Shown here piece by piece: positions 1 to 7,327 of a DNA stretch of 30,426 nucleotides. Below the pieces are notes generated by a model. That model was not told the origin of the DNA. It saw only the letters and a list, made by a program, of their open reading frames with translations, and ran no database searches. Position 1 is the first letter of the stretch; each line of letters opens with the position of its first letter. The translations under genes and the position numbers were made by a program. Source of the DNA: CAYINU01 sp964364855 (GTDB lineage Bacteria > Margulisbacteria > Marinamargulisbacteria > CAYINU01); contig CAYINU010000011.1 in NCBI GenBank assembly GCA_964364855.1, forward strand, positions 1 to 30,426, in the 5' to 3' direction.

Positions 1-31
1 AGGGCATTTTGAGCGGAGCAGAGGGCTCCAT
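1..31 (-). CDS. Possible start of a downstream gene, cut by window edge
   Basis: An ATG at 31-29 on the minus strand opens a frame (MEPSAPLKMP) that runs off the left edge, 7 nt after the apbE stop. Position and strand fit a third gene of the apbE operon. There is no good Shine-Dalgarno sequence and only ten codons are visible, so this may be chance. No function can be given. Confidence 0.2.
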   Translation of the reverse strand, partial: MEPSAPLKMP

Positions 32-38
32 GGCGGTA

Positions 39-983
39 TTATGAGATGGCCTCTACGAATATCGCAAAGCCTGGTGTGGTGGTCATTACCCAAGGGTGTC
101 CTGCCGTTCCGCGGGAAATAAAAAGCACCTCGGTATCCGGAAATTGGGTGGCAATGGGCAATCCGTCATTAACCGTCATGGCCATCAGCGCCGTGGCCAA
201 GGCTTCGGCCCACATGCATGAATTGGATACGACAGTAACACTGGCCAACGGACCCAACACAGGAAGGCCTGTGCGGGGATCCACTACGGCCTGTTGATAC
301 AGACTCCGTGTAGCGACGGATCGATTTTCAACGGCCAACCTCATAGCCAGATTAGCCGTTTTGGAGCCAGGGTAACTCACCCCAATGCGCCATTTTCGGT
401 CCGGTGCAGGGCGGCCTTGAACGCGAATGGACTCTCCAACCTCGATAACAAAATCAGGGATCCCTTCGTCAGTCAGCAAATAGGCGATTTGATCCACCGC
501 TAATCCCCGTAGCATGGATGATACCTCAATGGTCAGTTCCGGCACGGTTTTGCGGATGCGGTTTTCGCTCAGCAGTTCCAAATATCGGTAAGTGCCTGGC
601 TGGCGAACACCTCCCACCAAGAGCGTGGTTACATCATAGGCGCCCCCTGTCAGCACCGATATCCGTTGCGCAGCTTCCAGTGCTTGGTAAAGCCATGGAT
701 CTACGGTTACAGGCAATGTGCTTTGCAGCGCATTAAAAGAAGCAACTTGACTGCCGTCATGAGACAAGAACCCTTCCGCTCGCTTCAGGATCACATCCGC
801 CTGAGATTGGATCTCGTAGGGAAACCCTTTGTAACGCGGCACCTGCAGCCAAATGCGATAGGGAACGCCAAGACCAAGGCCCTCGAGTTGATAATGGGAA
901 GGCATCATCAGCAAACCGCCCATCATGGCGATGACGGCCGCGGCAAGCGCAACCAAAACATAGCGAATCGCCAACCGGGGCAT
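39..983 (-). CDS. apbE: ApbE-family FAD:protein FMN transferase
   Basis: Family role: covalent attachment of FMN, from FAD and with Mg2+, to a Thr/Ser in FMN_bind-type proteins on the outer face of the inner membrane. Visible: one N-terminal hydrophobic helix (RYVLVALAAAVIAMMGGLLM, signal anchor or signal peptide), then ApbE blocks in order: a degenerate S-x-N segment (QVASFNA), GLAVDQIAYLL (usually KGYAVD), FVIEVGESIRVQGR (usually NIGGEIR), VATRSLY, VVDPRTGLPV and the SVTVV...WAEALATALMAM end. The 314-aa length is normal. Start: a longer frame exists, but the ATG at 983 shares TAATG with the upstream stop and opens directly onto the hydrophobic segment. Odd: the usual GG of NIGGE is VGE and the K of KGYAVD is missing, so activity is not certain. 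The partner flavoprotein is not adjacent; the FMN_bind-like proteins at 20504-21879 lack the acceptor motif. Confidence 0.88.
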   Translation of the reverse strand: MPRLAIRYVLVALAAAVIAMMGGLLMMPSHYQLEGLGLGVPYRIWLQVPRYKGFPYEIQSQADVILKRAEGFLSHDGSQVASFNALQSTLPVTVDPWLYQALEAAQRISVLTGGAYDVTTLLVGGVRQPGTYRYLELLSENRIRKTVPELTIEVSSMLRGLAVDQIAYLLTDEGIPDFVIEVGESIRVQGRPAPDRKWRIGVSYPGSKTANLAMRLAVENRSVATRSLYQQAVVDPRTGLPVLGPLASVTVVSNSCMWAEALATALMAMTVNDGLPIATQFPDTEVLFISRGTAGHPWVMTTTPGFAIFVEAIS

Positions 984-1279
984 TAAGACGGGGTTCGGCG
1001 AATGAGTTGCATGCGGTAGCGCAGTACCAGACCGGCAATAAAGGCCAGCACGGCAACCGCCGGCGCCAGCAAACACCCCACCAATACGGCGATCAGCGGC
1101 AATTGCACCACGATCTTATTGGCCGAATTTCGTACCTCGACATCAAAACGCAACAACCTGGAAATCAGACCACGTATGCGTCCCCACCCTTCTTTTAATA
1201 AGGGTTGGCCACGTTCTGGCTCGGCAAAACCGTAGGCGCTGCGCCGAGGCTGTTCAGATTTTGAATTTGTGCGGTTCAT
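983..1279 (-). CDS. DUF4342-like small membrane protein
   Basis: A 98-aa protein. The N-terminal half is basic and polar. The C-terminal half has a segment resembling DUF4342 proteins: a short polar strand (FDVEVRNSANKIVVQLPL), a hydrophobic stretch with LLAP (GCLLAPAVAVLAFIAGLVL), then a basic tail. The family has no established function; the pattern suggests membrane association. It is the first gene of a two-gene unit with apbE: its TAA overlaps the apbE ATG by one base, so the two are probably translationally coupled. The DUF4342 assignment is from memory of the family pattern and is moderately certain. Confidence 0.6.
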   Translation of the reverse strand: MNRTNSKSEQPRRSAYGFAEPERGQPLLKEGWGRIRGLISRLLRFDVEVRNSANKIVVQLPLIAVLVGCLLAPAVAVLAFIAGLVLRYRMQLIRRTPS

Positions 1280-1333
1280 ACACTCTTTTAATTTACAACT
1301 TGCACGGCATTAAGACCAGCGTTCAATTTCCTC

Positions 1334-1457
1334 AGAGGGTGTCTGAAAAGCCGTCAGGCAAGGAATGCGAGCCTGAGTACGCGGAGCTGTAGCAGCGCTA
1401 CAGTGAGCACGCGAAGGTGAGCAATGACGCCGCATCACGGCTTTTCAGACACCCTCT
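1334..1457. repeat. 124-bp palindromic repeat element (MITE/REP-like)
   Basis: Perfect 21-bp terminal inverted repeats, 1334-1354 and 1437-1457 (outer end AGAGGGTGTCTGAAAAGCC), enclose 82 bp. In the centre, CTGTAGC (1387-1393) and GCTACAG (1397-1403) form a second perfect hairpin around AGC. A looser middle pairing (1365-1384 with 1408-1422) would make the unit one long interrupted hairpin. There is no ORF inside and no convincing target-site duplication. It lies between the divergent starts of the DUF4342-like gene and the tlpA-like gene, so it is not a shared 3' terminator. It looks like a non-autonomous mobile or dispersed palindrome; only one copy is present in this window. Confidence 0.75.
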
Positions 1458-1463
1458 AACATA

Positions 1464-1492
1464 TTGAGGGAAAGTGGAAAGCTTTGTATAGT
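1464..1492 (+). promoter_or_regulatory. Promoter of the tlpA-pilD-pseudopilin operon
   Basis: -35 TTGAGG (1464-1469), 17-bp spacer, -10 TATAGT (1487-1492). A second TATAGT at 1492-1497 overlaps it. Transcription would start near 1499, two or three bases before the ATG at 1502, so the mRNA would be almost leaderless. The promoter begins 6 bp after the palindromic repeat ends. Confidence 0.6.
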
Positions 1493-1501
1493 ATAGTTCT
1501 C

Positions 1502-2044
1502 ATGTCCAATCGCTGGATCATCGTAGGGCTAATCGGTGTCGGACTTGCCACGTTGTTGTGGTGGGGAAGCCGTTCGGATGTGCTTAAAAAAGATCTCGCT
1601 CAGGCCAAGGTTCCCGCACAGGCCATCGCCGCACAACCCGTGCCGCTGCCTGACCTTCAACTCAATAGCTTAGATGGCAAACGTTTCAGATTTTCCGACT
1701 TTAAAGATCAAGTCTTGCTGGTCGATTTTTGGGCGACATGGTGCCCCCCTTGCCTTGCCGAAGTCCCCGAATTTATCGCCCTTCAAAATGCGTATGCCGG
1801 CCAAGTCCAAGTGATCGGATTGTCATTGGATGAGTCATTGACCGAACTAAAACAGTTCGTCGCAGCCAAAAAATTAAACTACCCCGTCGTGGTTATTACG
1901 GATACCATCGCCGCGCAGTTCGGAACCATCGACCGCATACCGACCACTCTGGTTGTGGATCGTAAAGGTAACATCGTCAAAGTGCTCACGGGATACCATT
2001 CCAAGGCGCAACTGGAATCGGAAATAAAGCCCCTGCTTAAATGA
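1502..2044 (+). CDS. TlpA/ResA-like membrane-anchored thioredoxin
   Basis: A 180-aa thiol-disulfide oxidoreductase anchored by one N-terminal helix (WIIVGLIGVGLATLLWW), with the thioredoxin domain outside the inner membrane. The active site WCPPC (Cys81, Cys84) sits in DFWATWCPPCLAEVP, the typical TlpA/ResA/DsbE setting. The cis-Pro loop is IPTTLVVD and the AhpC/TSA-like start is PDLQLNSLDG. Start: an upstream TTG at 1484 is possible, but the ATG at 1502 fits the promoter and has a better N-terminus. It overlaps pilD by ATGA. It is the first gene of the pseudopilin operon, so a role in cysteine redox of the pilus/secretion apparatus or of c-type cytochromes such as that at 21067 is plausible but inferred. 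Confidence 0.88.
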   Translation: MSNRWIIVGLIGVGLATLLWWGSRSDVLKKDLAQAKVPAQAIAAQPVPLPDLQLNSLDGKRFRFSDFKDQVLLVDFWATWCPPCLAEVPEFIALQNAYAGQVQVIGLSLDESLTELKQFVAAKKLNYPVVVITDTIAAQFGTIDRIPTTLVVDRKGNIVKVLTGYHSKAQLESEIKPLLK

Positions 2045-2814
2045 TCGGCCATCACGGTCCGGATTACCCCTTACTGCTTTTAGGCGCAGTACTGGGATTG
2101 GTATTTGGCAGCTTTTTAAACGTCATTATCCACCGCTTCCCCCGTGGCGAGACAATTGGGTGGAGTCGTTCCCGGTGTTCCCATTGTCACCGCCCATTGT
2201 CTGCCCTAGATCTTATTCCCGTGTTGTCGTTTTTGTTGTTGCGCGGGCGGTGTCGCCACTGTCGAGAGGATATTTCCTGGCGCTATCCCGTGGTGGAGCT
2301 TGGCAGCGCGGCCATGATGGTTGTAATCCTGCATATTTTCGGGCTGGGATTGGCGGCCCTGTTTTGGGCCATTTTTGCCTGGACCACGTGGGGATTGGTA
2401 TGGACGGATATTGAAACCCAGACGCTTCCGGATCGACTGACGATCGGACTCGCCATGGTGGGTCTGGCCAAAGCCTTATGGCTGGGTGTACTGGTACAAA
2501 GTGTATTGGCCGCGGCTGCGGGTGCTCTCATCCTGCTTGTGATTCAAGGATTGGGGTATCTGATTTACCGTAAGCCCGTCCTGGGTTGGGGTGACGTTAA
2601 GCTTGAAGCCGCCATCGGGGCCTATTGGGGGCTCATTCATACCCTAACAGGGCTATATGTCGGGTTTATATTGGGTGGGGTGTGGGCCCTGATTTTGGTC
2701 ATCACAAAACGCAAAAGTCGTACGTCTTACATGCCATTCGGACCGGCGCTTTTGGCCGGTATCTGGATCGCGCTGCTTCGGGGTCATGTCATCCGAGAAT
2801 TTTTGCTGGGCTAA
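2041..2814 (+). CDS. pilD: Prepilin peptidase / N-methyltransferase (PilD/GspO type)
   Basis: A 257-aa multi-pass inner-membrane aspartic protease that cleaves type IV prepilins and pseudopilins after the leader Gly and methylates the new N-terminus. The N-terminal methyltransferase half has the GSFLNVIIHRFPRGE block and the zinc tetracysteine (Cys46, 49, 71, 74: RCSHCH and GRCRHC). The peptidase half has both catalytic aspartates: Asp123 in TDIETQTLPDRLT and Asp185 in GWGDVKLEAAIGA. The FGP segment near the C-terminus is also typical. The length matches the bifunctional enzyme. It overlaps the upstream gene by ATGA and the following pseudopilin gene by 29 nt, so its substrates are encoded in the same transcript. 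Confidence 0.95.
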   Translation: MIGHHGPDYPLLLLGAVLGLVFGSFLNVIIHRFPRGETIGWSRSRCSHCHRPLSALDLIPVLSFLLLRGRCRHCREDISWRYPVVELGSAAMMVVILHIFGLGLAALFWAIFAWTTWGLVWTDIETQTLPDRLTIGLAMVGLAKALWLGVLVQSVLAAAAGALILLVIQGLGYLIYRKPVLGWGDVKLEAAIGAYWGLIHTLTGLYVGFILGGVWALILVITKRKSRTSYMPFGPALLAGIWIALLRGHVIREFLLG

Positions 2815-3220
2815 TACCGGCACCGCGCTATTGGAATGGGTATTGGTGCTTGCACTGGTCAGCACAGTGATGGTGAGCTTGGGCTCAGGAATGATGTCAG
2901 CAGGTCCGGCCCTTCAAAATCGGGTGACTGGTGTCTTGGTCTATCAATTTTTGTCGACGGCCCGGCAGGCTGCGATGGCCCTAGGAACGGATACCGTGAT
3001 AACAGTATCCCCCACGGCACTGGTTTTAAAAAACGGCCAGACCCAGACCATTTTAACAACACTGTTCACTCCCCGCGGCACCACGATACGCAGCAATCAG
3101 AACCTGGGGTTTAAGGCCAATGGTAACAGCAAATTCGCCGGTACCGTGTGGGTCGAAACCGGGAGAGCGCAGACCGTCATTACAGTAGGGGTAGGATTTG
3201 GCCAAATCCGCATGCACTAA
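2786..3220 (+). CDS. Pseudopilin-like protein, GspH/FimT/ComGD type
   Basis: A 144-aa protein with a class III prepilin leader: 12 residues ending in Gly12, then TALLEWVLVLALVSTVMVSL, with Glu at mature position +5 as required for pilin assembly. The C-terminal part has a FTPRGTT segment and alternating strands ending in GFGQIRMH, like GspH/FimT/ComGD minor pilins. It overlaps pilD by 29 nt and the next gene by 23 nt. It should be cleaved by the PilD encoded just before it. Subtype assignment is by pattern and position only. Confidence 0.72.
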   Translation: MSSENFCWANTGTALLEWVLVLALVSTVMVSLGSGMMSAGPALQNRVTGVLVYQFLSTARQAAMALGTDTVITVSPTALVLKNGQTQTILTTLFTPRGTTIRSNQNLGFKANGNSKFAGTVWVETGRAQTVITVGVGFGQIRMH

Positions 3221-3530
3221 AGAATTTGCTACTGTAAGCCTGCTCGAACGGCCCCTAAAAAATGGCTGGTTATTGCTCGAAACGGTACTGGCATTGGGTG
3301 TCTTGGCACTGATGTTTTCAGGCATCTGGTTGGGCATTGCCGCATTCTCCAAACCGCTGAAAAACCTGGTGGATACGGAAACACGTTTTGCCACGGCACA
3401 AAACCAGGCAGAGCGGCTCCGGGCCGGTGTGGCAGACCCCGCAATTCGCAAAGTTGTCCTGCCCGAGGGACTGAACCGATACGAAATCGAGATCCGGCCC
3501 GGGCTTACGTTGGACTATGTCGCACCATAA
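3198..3530 (+). CDS. Pseudopilin-like protein, GspI/ComGE-like
   Basis: A 110-aa protein with a long leader ending in NG, then WLLLETVLALGVLALMFSGI: Glu at +5 after Gly23 and a hydrophobic helix, i.e. a prepilin N-terminus. The rest is a short globular part (about 60 residues), small for a pilin. Start: the TTG at 3198 has AGGGG at 3187-3191 six bases upstream, and no better in-frame start precedes the leader. It overlaps neighbours on both sides. The order after a GspH-like gene suggests a GspI/ComGE equivalent; sequence alone does not prove the subtype. Confidence 0.66.
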   Translation: MAKSACTKEFATVSLLERPLKNGWLLLETVLALGVLALMFSGIWLGIAAFSKPLKNLVDTETRFATAQNQAERLRAGVADPAIRKVVLPEGLNRYEIEIRPGLTLDYVAP

Positions 3531-3978
3531 GGGGTTTGCCCTGCTTGAAATCACCGTGACCCTGGCCGTACTGGCCATTGCGTTACCATCTGCCACACAA
3601 GCCTTGCTGGGTGTGCAGCGTTATTTTCATGCCCGAATGACAGATATTACCCGTACGCACGAGCAACGCTATTGCGCCCAGTTTGTCCGGCGGGAGGTCC
3701 ATGACGCGACGTCCATCGACATGGCAGGACCCACGCAATTACGCTTTACCGACAGTCTTGGCCGTTCGGTGGCGTACTTACTGGAAAAGGGCCAGTTCAA
3801 ACGCCGTCAAACCCAATGGCAAAATGGCAAATCCACCCTATCTACCCAGATCCTCAACGACCGATGGCCAGTCACCCAGCTGGCCATTTCACGTCCTTTT
3901 CCACATGTCATTCGGATCTCCATCGGAACATCGGAAGGTATGCTGCAATGGGAGATATACATCCCCAATGACGCCTAG
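3517..3978 (+). CDS. Pseudopilin-like protein, GspJ/ComGF-like
   Basis: A 153-aa protein with the clearest prepilin leader in the operon: MSHHKG followed by FALLEITVTLAVLAIALPSA, i.e. Phe+1 and Glu+5 after a six-residue basic leader. The C-terminal region has a strand-rich pattern (TQLRFTDSLGRSVAYLLEKG, RISIGTSEGMLQWEIYI) as in GspJ/ComGF/PilW minor pilins. It overlaps the preceding gene by 14 nt and the following gene by 11 nt. A minor, tip-complex pseudopilin is the natural reading. Confidence 0.76.
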   Translation: MSHHKGFALLEITVTLAVLAIALPSATQALLGVQRYFHARMTDITRTHEQRYCAQFVRREVHDATSIDMAGPTQLRFTDSLGRSVAYLLEKGQFKRRQTQWQNGKSTLSTQILNDRWPVTQLAISRPFPHVIRISIGTSEGMLQWEIYIPNDA

Positions 3979-4390
3979 AGGTAGCATGATGTTGGGCACG
4001 CTAGTGGCGACGGCAGCTATCGCTACTAGCCTGTCCACCATGTTTAGGGCACTGGTGCTGGCGCAACAGTCCCAACGCATGGCCATTAACGGCGCACGAG
4101 CCTACTATGCAGCCGCCTCAGGTGCCCACATTGCCAGGGCCTATTGGGCGCAAATTCCCATGGATAGCCAGGCCGATCAACGGTTTGCCAAGACACTGCC
4201 AGAGACAGTTTCTGGCTTCTGCCCCGATCTGGGGCTGGCCACTACACTCTGCTTGTCGCGGTCCCCAACCTATCTATATGCCCTGGCCCGCATGCCCGGT
4301 GGTGAGCAGCGACTTTTCCGATGGCGAGCTATTGCGGTACCGGATAGCCCGCCTGTCTTTGCCGAGGAACACATTTTTTTGGACTTATGA
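3968..4390 (+). CDS. GspK/PilX-like minor pseudopilin
   Basis: A 140-aa protein. Leader MTPRG is followed by SMMLGTLVATAAIATSLSTM; there is no Glu at +5, as is normal for GspK-type tip subunits. Downstream, NGARAYYAAASGAHIARAYW matches the amphipathic continuation of PilX/GspK N-terminal helices. It is much shorter than GspK (about 300 aa), closer to PilX. Start: the frame stays open upstream to 3683, but that part only shadows the previous gene; the ATG at 3968 gives the leader and the usual 11-nt overlap. It is the last gene of the operon, and its stop overlaps the 3' end of polA by 6 nt tail to tail. Confidence 0.68.
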   Translation: MTPRGSMMLGTLVATAAIATSLSTMFRALVLAQQSQRMAINGARAYYAAASGAHIARAYWAQIPMDSQADQRFAKTLPETVSGFCPDLGLATTLCLSRSPTYLYALARMPGGEQRLFRWRAIAVPDSPPVFAEEHIFLDL

Positions 4391-7102
4391 CGTTTCCTGC
4401 CAATTGTCCCCGACGGCAATATCCACTTCCAACGGGACGCCTAGAGATACAGCCCCCATCATTTCTTGGCGGATGAGCTGAGTCAGACGATCTATTTCGC
4501 TTTCGGCGGCCTCAAATACCAGTTCGTCGTGAACCTGGATCAACATCCGACTTTTAAAGTTTTCGGCCTCCAACCGTCTTTGGATGGCAATCATGGCGAG
4601 CTTGATGATGTCGGCTGCCGTACCCTGCACACGGGTATTGATGGCCGTACGTTCGGCAAAGCCTCGCCGAGCCGGATTGGACGATTTGATATCCGGAATC
4701 GGTCGGTTTCTACCCAGTTCGGTTTTGACAAAACCGTGCTCCCTGGCAAATGCCAACGTGGCATCCATAAATCGGCGGATGGTCGGGAATTGATCGTAGT
4801 AGCTGTTGATGATGCCCTTGGCCTCTTTGGCGGAAATGCCCAGCTGTTTGGACAATCCAAACGCCGACTGACCGTAAATGATCCCAAAGTTGACCGTTTT
4901 TGCCCGATAGCGCTCTTCTTTGGTAACGGCATCCACCGGCTTTTGAAAGATCCGAGCAGCGGTATTTTTGTGAATGTCTTCCTGGTTGCGAAAGGCCGCC
5001 TCCAGATGGGCGTCACCGGATAAATGGGCCAAAATCCGAATCTCGATTTGCGAATAGTCGGCAGACATTATTTTATAACCCGGATCGGCAATAAAGGCGC
5101 GGCGAATTTTGCTGCCCTCCGTAGTACGGATGGGGATATTTTGTAGATTGGGATTAGTCGATGACAGGCGACCCGTCACTGCCACGGTTTGGTTAAAGCT
5201 GGTGTGAATGCGACCCGTACGCGGATGGATCAATTGCGGCAGGACACGCACATAGGTATTCATGAGTTTTTCAAGTGTGCGATAGCGCAACAGCAGCTCG
5301 GCAACGGGATGCTGGTCACGCAGTTCCTCGAGCACGGAGGAGTCCGTCGAAAAACCCGTTTTGGTTTTGCGTACCGTCGGCAACCCCAACTTTTGGAACA
5401 AAATCTGGCCCAATTGCTGGGTCGAATTGAGGTTAAATACCTCGCCGGTAAGGCGGTAAATATCAGCCGCCACTTTTGACAATTCAACTGAAAAGTCACT
5501 TTCCAGCGTAGCCATATACGTCGTGTCCAGACGCACACCGGTTTTTTCCATTTTGGCCAACACCAACTGCAGGGGCATTTCCATGTCATGAAATAGCCGA
5601 GTCAATTGCTGGACTCCCAGTTGCGGTTCTAAAAAGGCCCTGAGTTGTGTGGTGTAGATCACATCCGCAGCCGCATACTGAGCTGCCTGCTCCACTGTGA
5701 CATCCGTGATACGGCCTTTTTTACCCACCAGTTCCCTAAACGTGGTCATCGCCACCCCCAAATGGCGCTCCACTGCACTTTTTAAGTCCATCGGCTCTCC
5801 CGGATACAGCAGATAATGGGCCAACAACGTATCGAACTGTAGCCCGCGCAACGTCACGTCATAGTTTTGGAGCACGAGACAGTCAAACTTCCCATGATGA
5901 GTGACTTTGGGAATGGCGGGATCTTCTAAAAACGGCTTGAGGGTGGTCAATATCGGAGACGCATTATTCCCAGTATCACGCACATTTTCCATGAGGGCCA
6001 GTAACGAAGTGTCAGAGGAAACTGAAAACGGCAAATAAATGCTATTGGTTTCGGAAAACGCCAAGGCAATACCCACAATCTGGGCATCCAAAACAGATAG
6101 TGACGTGGTTTCCAGGTCAATGGTAAACCCGGCACGAAGTTGCGGCTCGTAGCTCCGGAGATCCGCCACATCCGTTATGACACGCACCGGCAGGTCCGAA
6201 ATATTTTTCTCCACATGCGCCACCGGTGTGGGCATCTGTTTCTGATATAGCCGGCTTAGCGTGGTAAAACGGTATTTTTCAAAGGCAGACAACAACCGTG
6301 GCCAGTCCGGTGCAAACAGCAATTCTTCCAAAGTCACCGGGACAGGCACGTGACAATCGATGGTGGCCAATTCACGAGACAGCATGGCCATATCTCGCCC
6401 ATCTGCCAGCTTTTGCCGGACATGGGCGGGATTAATCTCCTCCAAATGCGCATAAATCCCATCCAGACTGCCCCATTTTTGTAGCAAGGTTACGGCCGTT
6501 TTTTCCCCAATTCCCGTCACACCCGGTATATTGTCCGAGGCATCGCCCTTGAGTGCTTTAAGGTCGATGATGTGGCTCGGATCCAGGCCATACCGTTCCC
6601 GAACGGCCAAGGGCGTGTAGGTCTTGATATCCGAAACCCCTTTTTGATTGGTCAACACAGCCGTGGTAGGGCAAACCAACTGCAAGGCATCCAAGTCCCC
6701 CGTCATAATGAGGCACTCGACTTCCTGAGCCTCTCGGGCAAAGCGACACAACGTCCCGATCAGGTCATCGGCCTCATGCCCCGCCAGATTTTGACGATGG
6801 ATACCCATCTCATCCAGAACGGTTGTGAGCAGTGGGATCTGCTTGACCAAGTCCTCCGGCGGCGGCGGTCGGTGGGCCTTATAAGCGGCATATCTTTGCT
6901 CCCGCAGGGTCGGTTCTTTGGAGTCCAAACATACGCACAGGTAGTCGGGATTGTAATCCACAATGGCTTTCATCATCAGCGAAACAAACCCATAAACCGC
7001 ATTCACCGGCGTGCCGTCCGGCAAAGACAGATGTCCCGGCACCGAAAAATACGCACGAAAGAGCAATGAAAATCCGTCAATTAAAAAGAGCTTTTTGGAC
7101 AT
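4385..7102 (-). CDS. polA: DNA polymerase I
   Basis: A 905-aa replication/repair polymerase with all three domains. The 5'-3' exonuclease (about 1-290) starts LFLIDGFSLLFRAYF and has GHEADDLIGTL and the helix-hairpin-helix GDASDNIPGVTGIGEKTA. The proofreading 3'-5' exonuclease (about 325-500) keeps its acidic residues: FTIDLETTSL, GKFDCLVLQ and YAAADVIYTT. The polymerase has motif A DYSQIEIRILAHLSGD (about 681), motif B RYRAKTVNFGIIYGQS and motif C QVHDELVFE (about 856). All catalytic residues look intact. It is monocistronic, convergent and 6 nt overlapping with the pseudopilin operon, and divergent from gcvH. An inverted repeat covers the start codon (7101-7121). Confidence 0.98.
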   Translation of the reverse strand: MSKKLFLIDGFSLLFRAYFSVPGHLSLPDGTPVNAVYGFVSLMMKAIVDYNPDYLCVCLDSKEPTLREQRYAAYKAHRPPPPEDLVKQIPLLTTVLDEMGIHRQNLAGHEADDLIGTLCRFAREAQEVECLIMTGDLDALQLVCPTTAVLTNQKGVSDIKTYTPLAVRERYGLDPSHIIDLKALKGDASDNIPGVTGIGEKTAVTLLQKWGSLDGIYAHLEEINPAHVRQKLADGRDMAMLSRELATIDCHVPVPVTLEELLFAPDWPRLLSAFEKYRFTTLSRLYQKQMPTPVAHVEKNISDLPVRVITDVADLRSYEPQLRAGFTIDLETTSLSVLDAQIVGIALAFSETNSIYLPFSVSSDTSLLALMENVRDTGNNASPILTTLKPFLEDPAIPKVTHHGKFDCLVLQNYDVTLRGLQFDTLLAHYLLYPGEPMDLKSAVERHLGVAMTTFRELVGKKGRITDVTVEQAAQYAAADVIYTTQLRAFLEPQLGVQQLTRLFHDMEMPLQLVLAKMEKTGVRLDTTYMATLESDFSVELSKVAADIYRLTGEVFNLNSTQQLGQILFQKLGLPTVRKTKTGFSTDSSVLEELRDQHPVAELLLRYRTLEKLMNTYVRVLPQLIHPRTGRIHTSFNQTVAVTGRLSSTNPNLQNIPIRTTEGSKIRRAFIADPGYKIMSADYSQIEIRILAHLSGDAHLEAAFRNQEDIHKNTAARIFQKPVDAVTKEERYRAKTVNFGIIYGQSAFGLSKQLGISAKEAKGIINSYYDQFPTIRRFMDATLAFAREHGFVKTELGRNRPIPDIKSSNPARRGFAERTAINTRVQGTAADIIKLAMIAIQRRLEAENFKSRMLIQVHDELVFEAAESEIDRLTQLIRQEMMGAVSLGVPLEVDIAVGDNWQETS

Positions 7103-7121
7103 AGGCTTTAGTTTAGCCTAT
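7101..7121 (-). promoter_or_regulatory. Inverted repeat over the polA start codon
   Basis: ATAGGCT (7101-7107), a 7-nt loop and AGCCTAT (7115-7121) are perfect arms. The first two bases of the polA ATG (7102, 7101) lie in the proximal arm. If transcribed, the hairpin would pair the start codon and limit translation. Alternatively, the loop reads TAAACT on the minus strand, a possible -10 seven bases before the ATG; then the repeat would act as a DNA operator on a leaderless gene. No good -35 supports that -10. There is no ordinary Shine-Dalgarno sequence. Confidence 0.45.
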
Positions 7122-7228
7122 CCCCCCCATTTCATACTATTTCCAAACATTTATGTTACCTGCGATGCTTGGGAAAGGGCCTTGGCCTGCCATAGCGTCC
7201 GTGCTTTTGGCGACCCAACAGATAAATT

Positions 7229-7256
7229 CTTTGCAGTGTAACGCAAAGTCTTTGCG
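7229..7256 (+). promoter_or_regulatory. Operator-like repeats at the gcvH promoter
   Basis: Three copies of the half-site CTTTGC or its complement lie at 7229-7234, 7243-7248 and 7250-7255. The last two form a perfect 15-bp palindrome, CGCAAAG-T-CTTTGCG (7242-7256), that overlaps the gcvH -35. The layout is that of a repressor site, with a second contact 14 bp upstream. The binding protein is unknown. Confidence 0.5.
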
Positions 7257-7279
7257 GGTCCAATCCTGCATCGTATACT
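7252..7279 (+). promoter_or_regulatory. Promoter of gcvH
   Basis: -35 TTGCGG (7252-7257), 16-bp spacer, -10 TATACT (7274-7279, five of six consensus bases). The start would be near 7286, giving a leader of about 42 nt that contains the Shine-Dalgarno sequence. No glycine-riboswitch-like folding is evident in so short a leader. Confidence 0.55.
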
Positions 7280-7327
7280 GGGTTTTGCAACAAGGTCTAC
7301 ATAATCGAAGTGGAAAGGAAAATGAGG

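Noticed and set aside
1334..1457. Palindromic element as a Rho-independent terminator
   Set aside because: The flanking genes diverge, so neither ends here, and no U-run follows the stem.
3683..3967. Upstream extension of the GspK/PilX-like frame
   Set aside because: This part is out of frame with the GspJ-like gene it covers and lacks a signal or pilin leader; the leader begins at the ATG at 3968.
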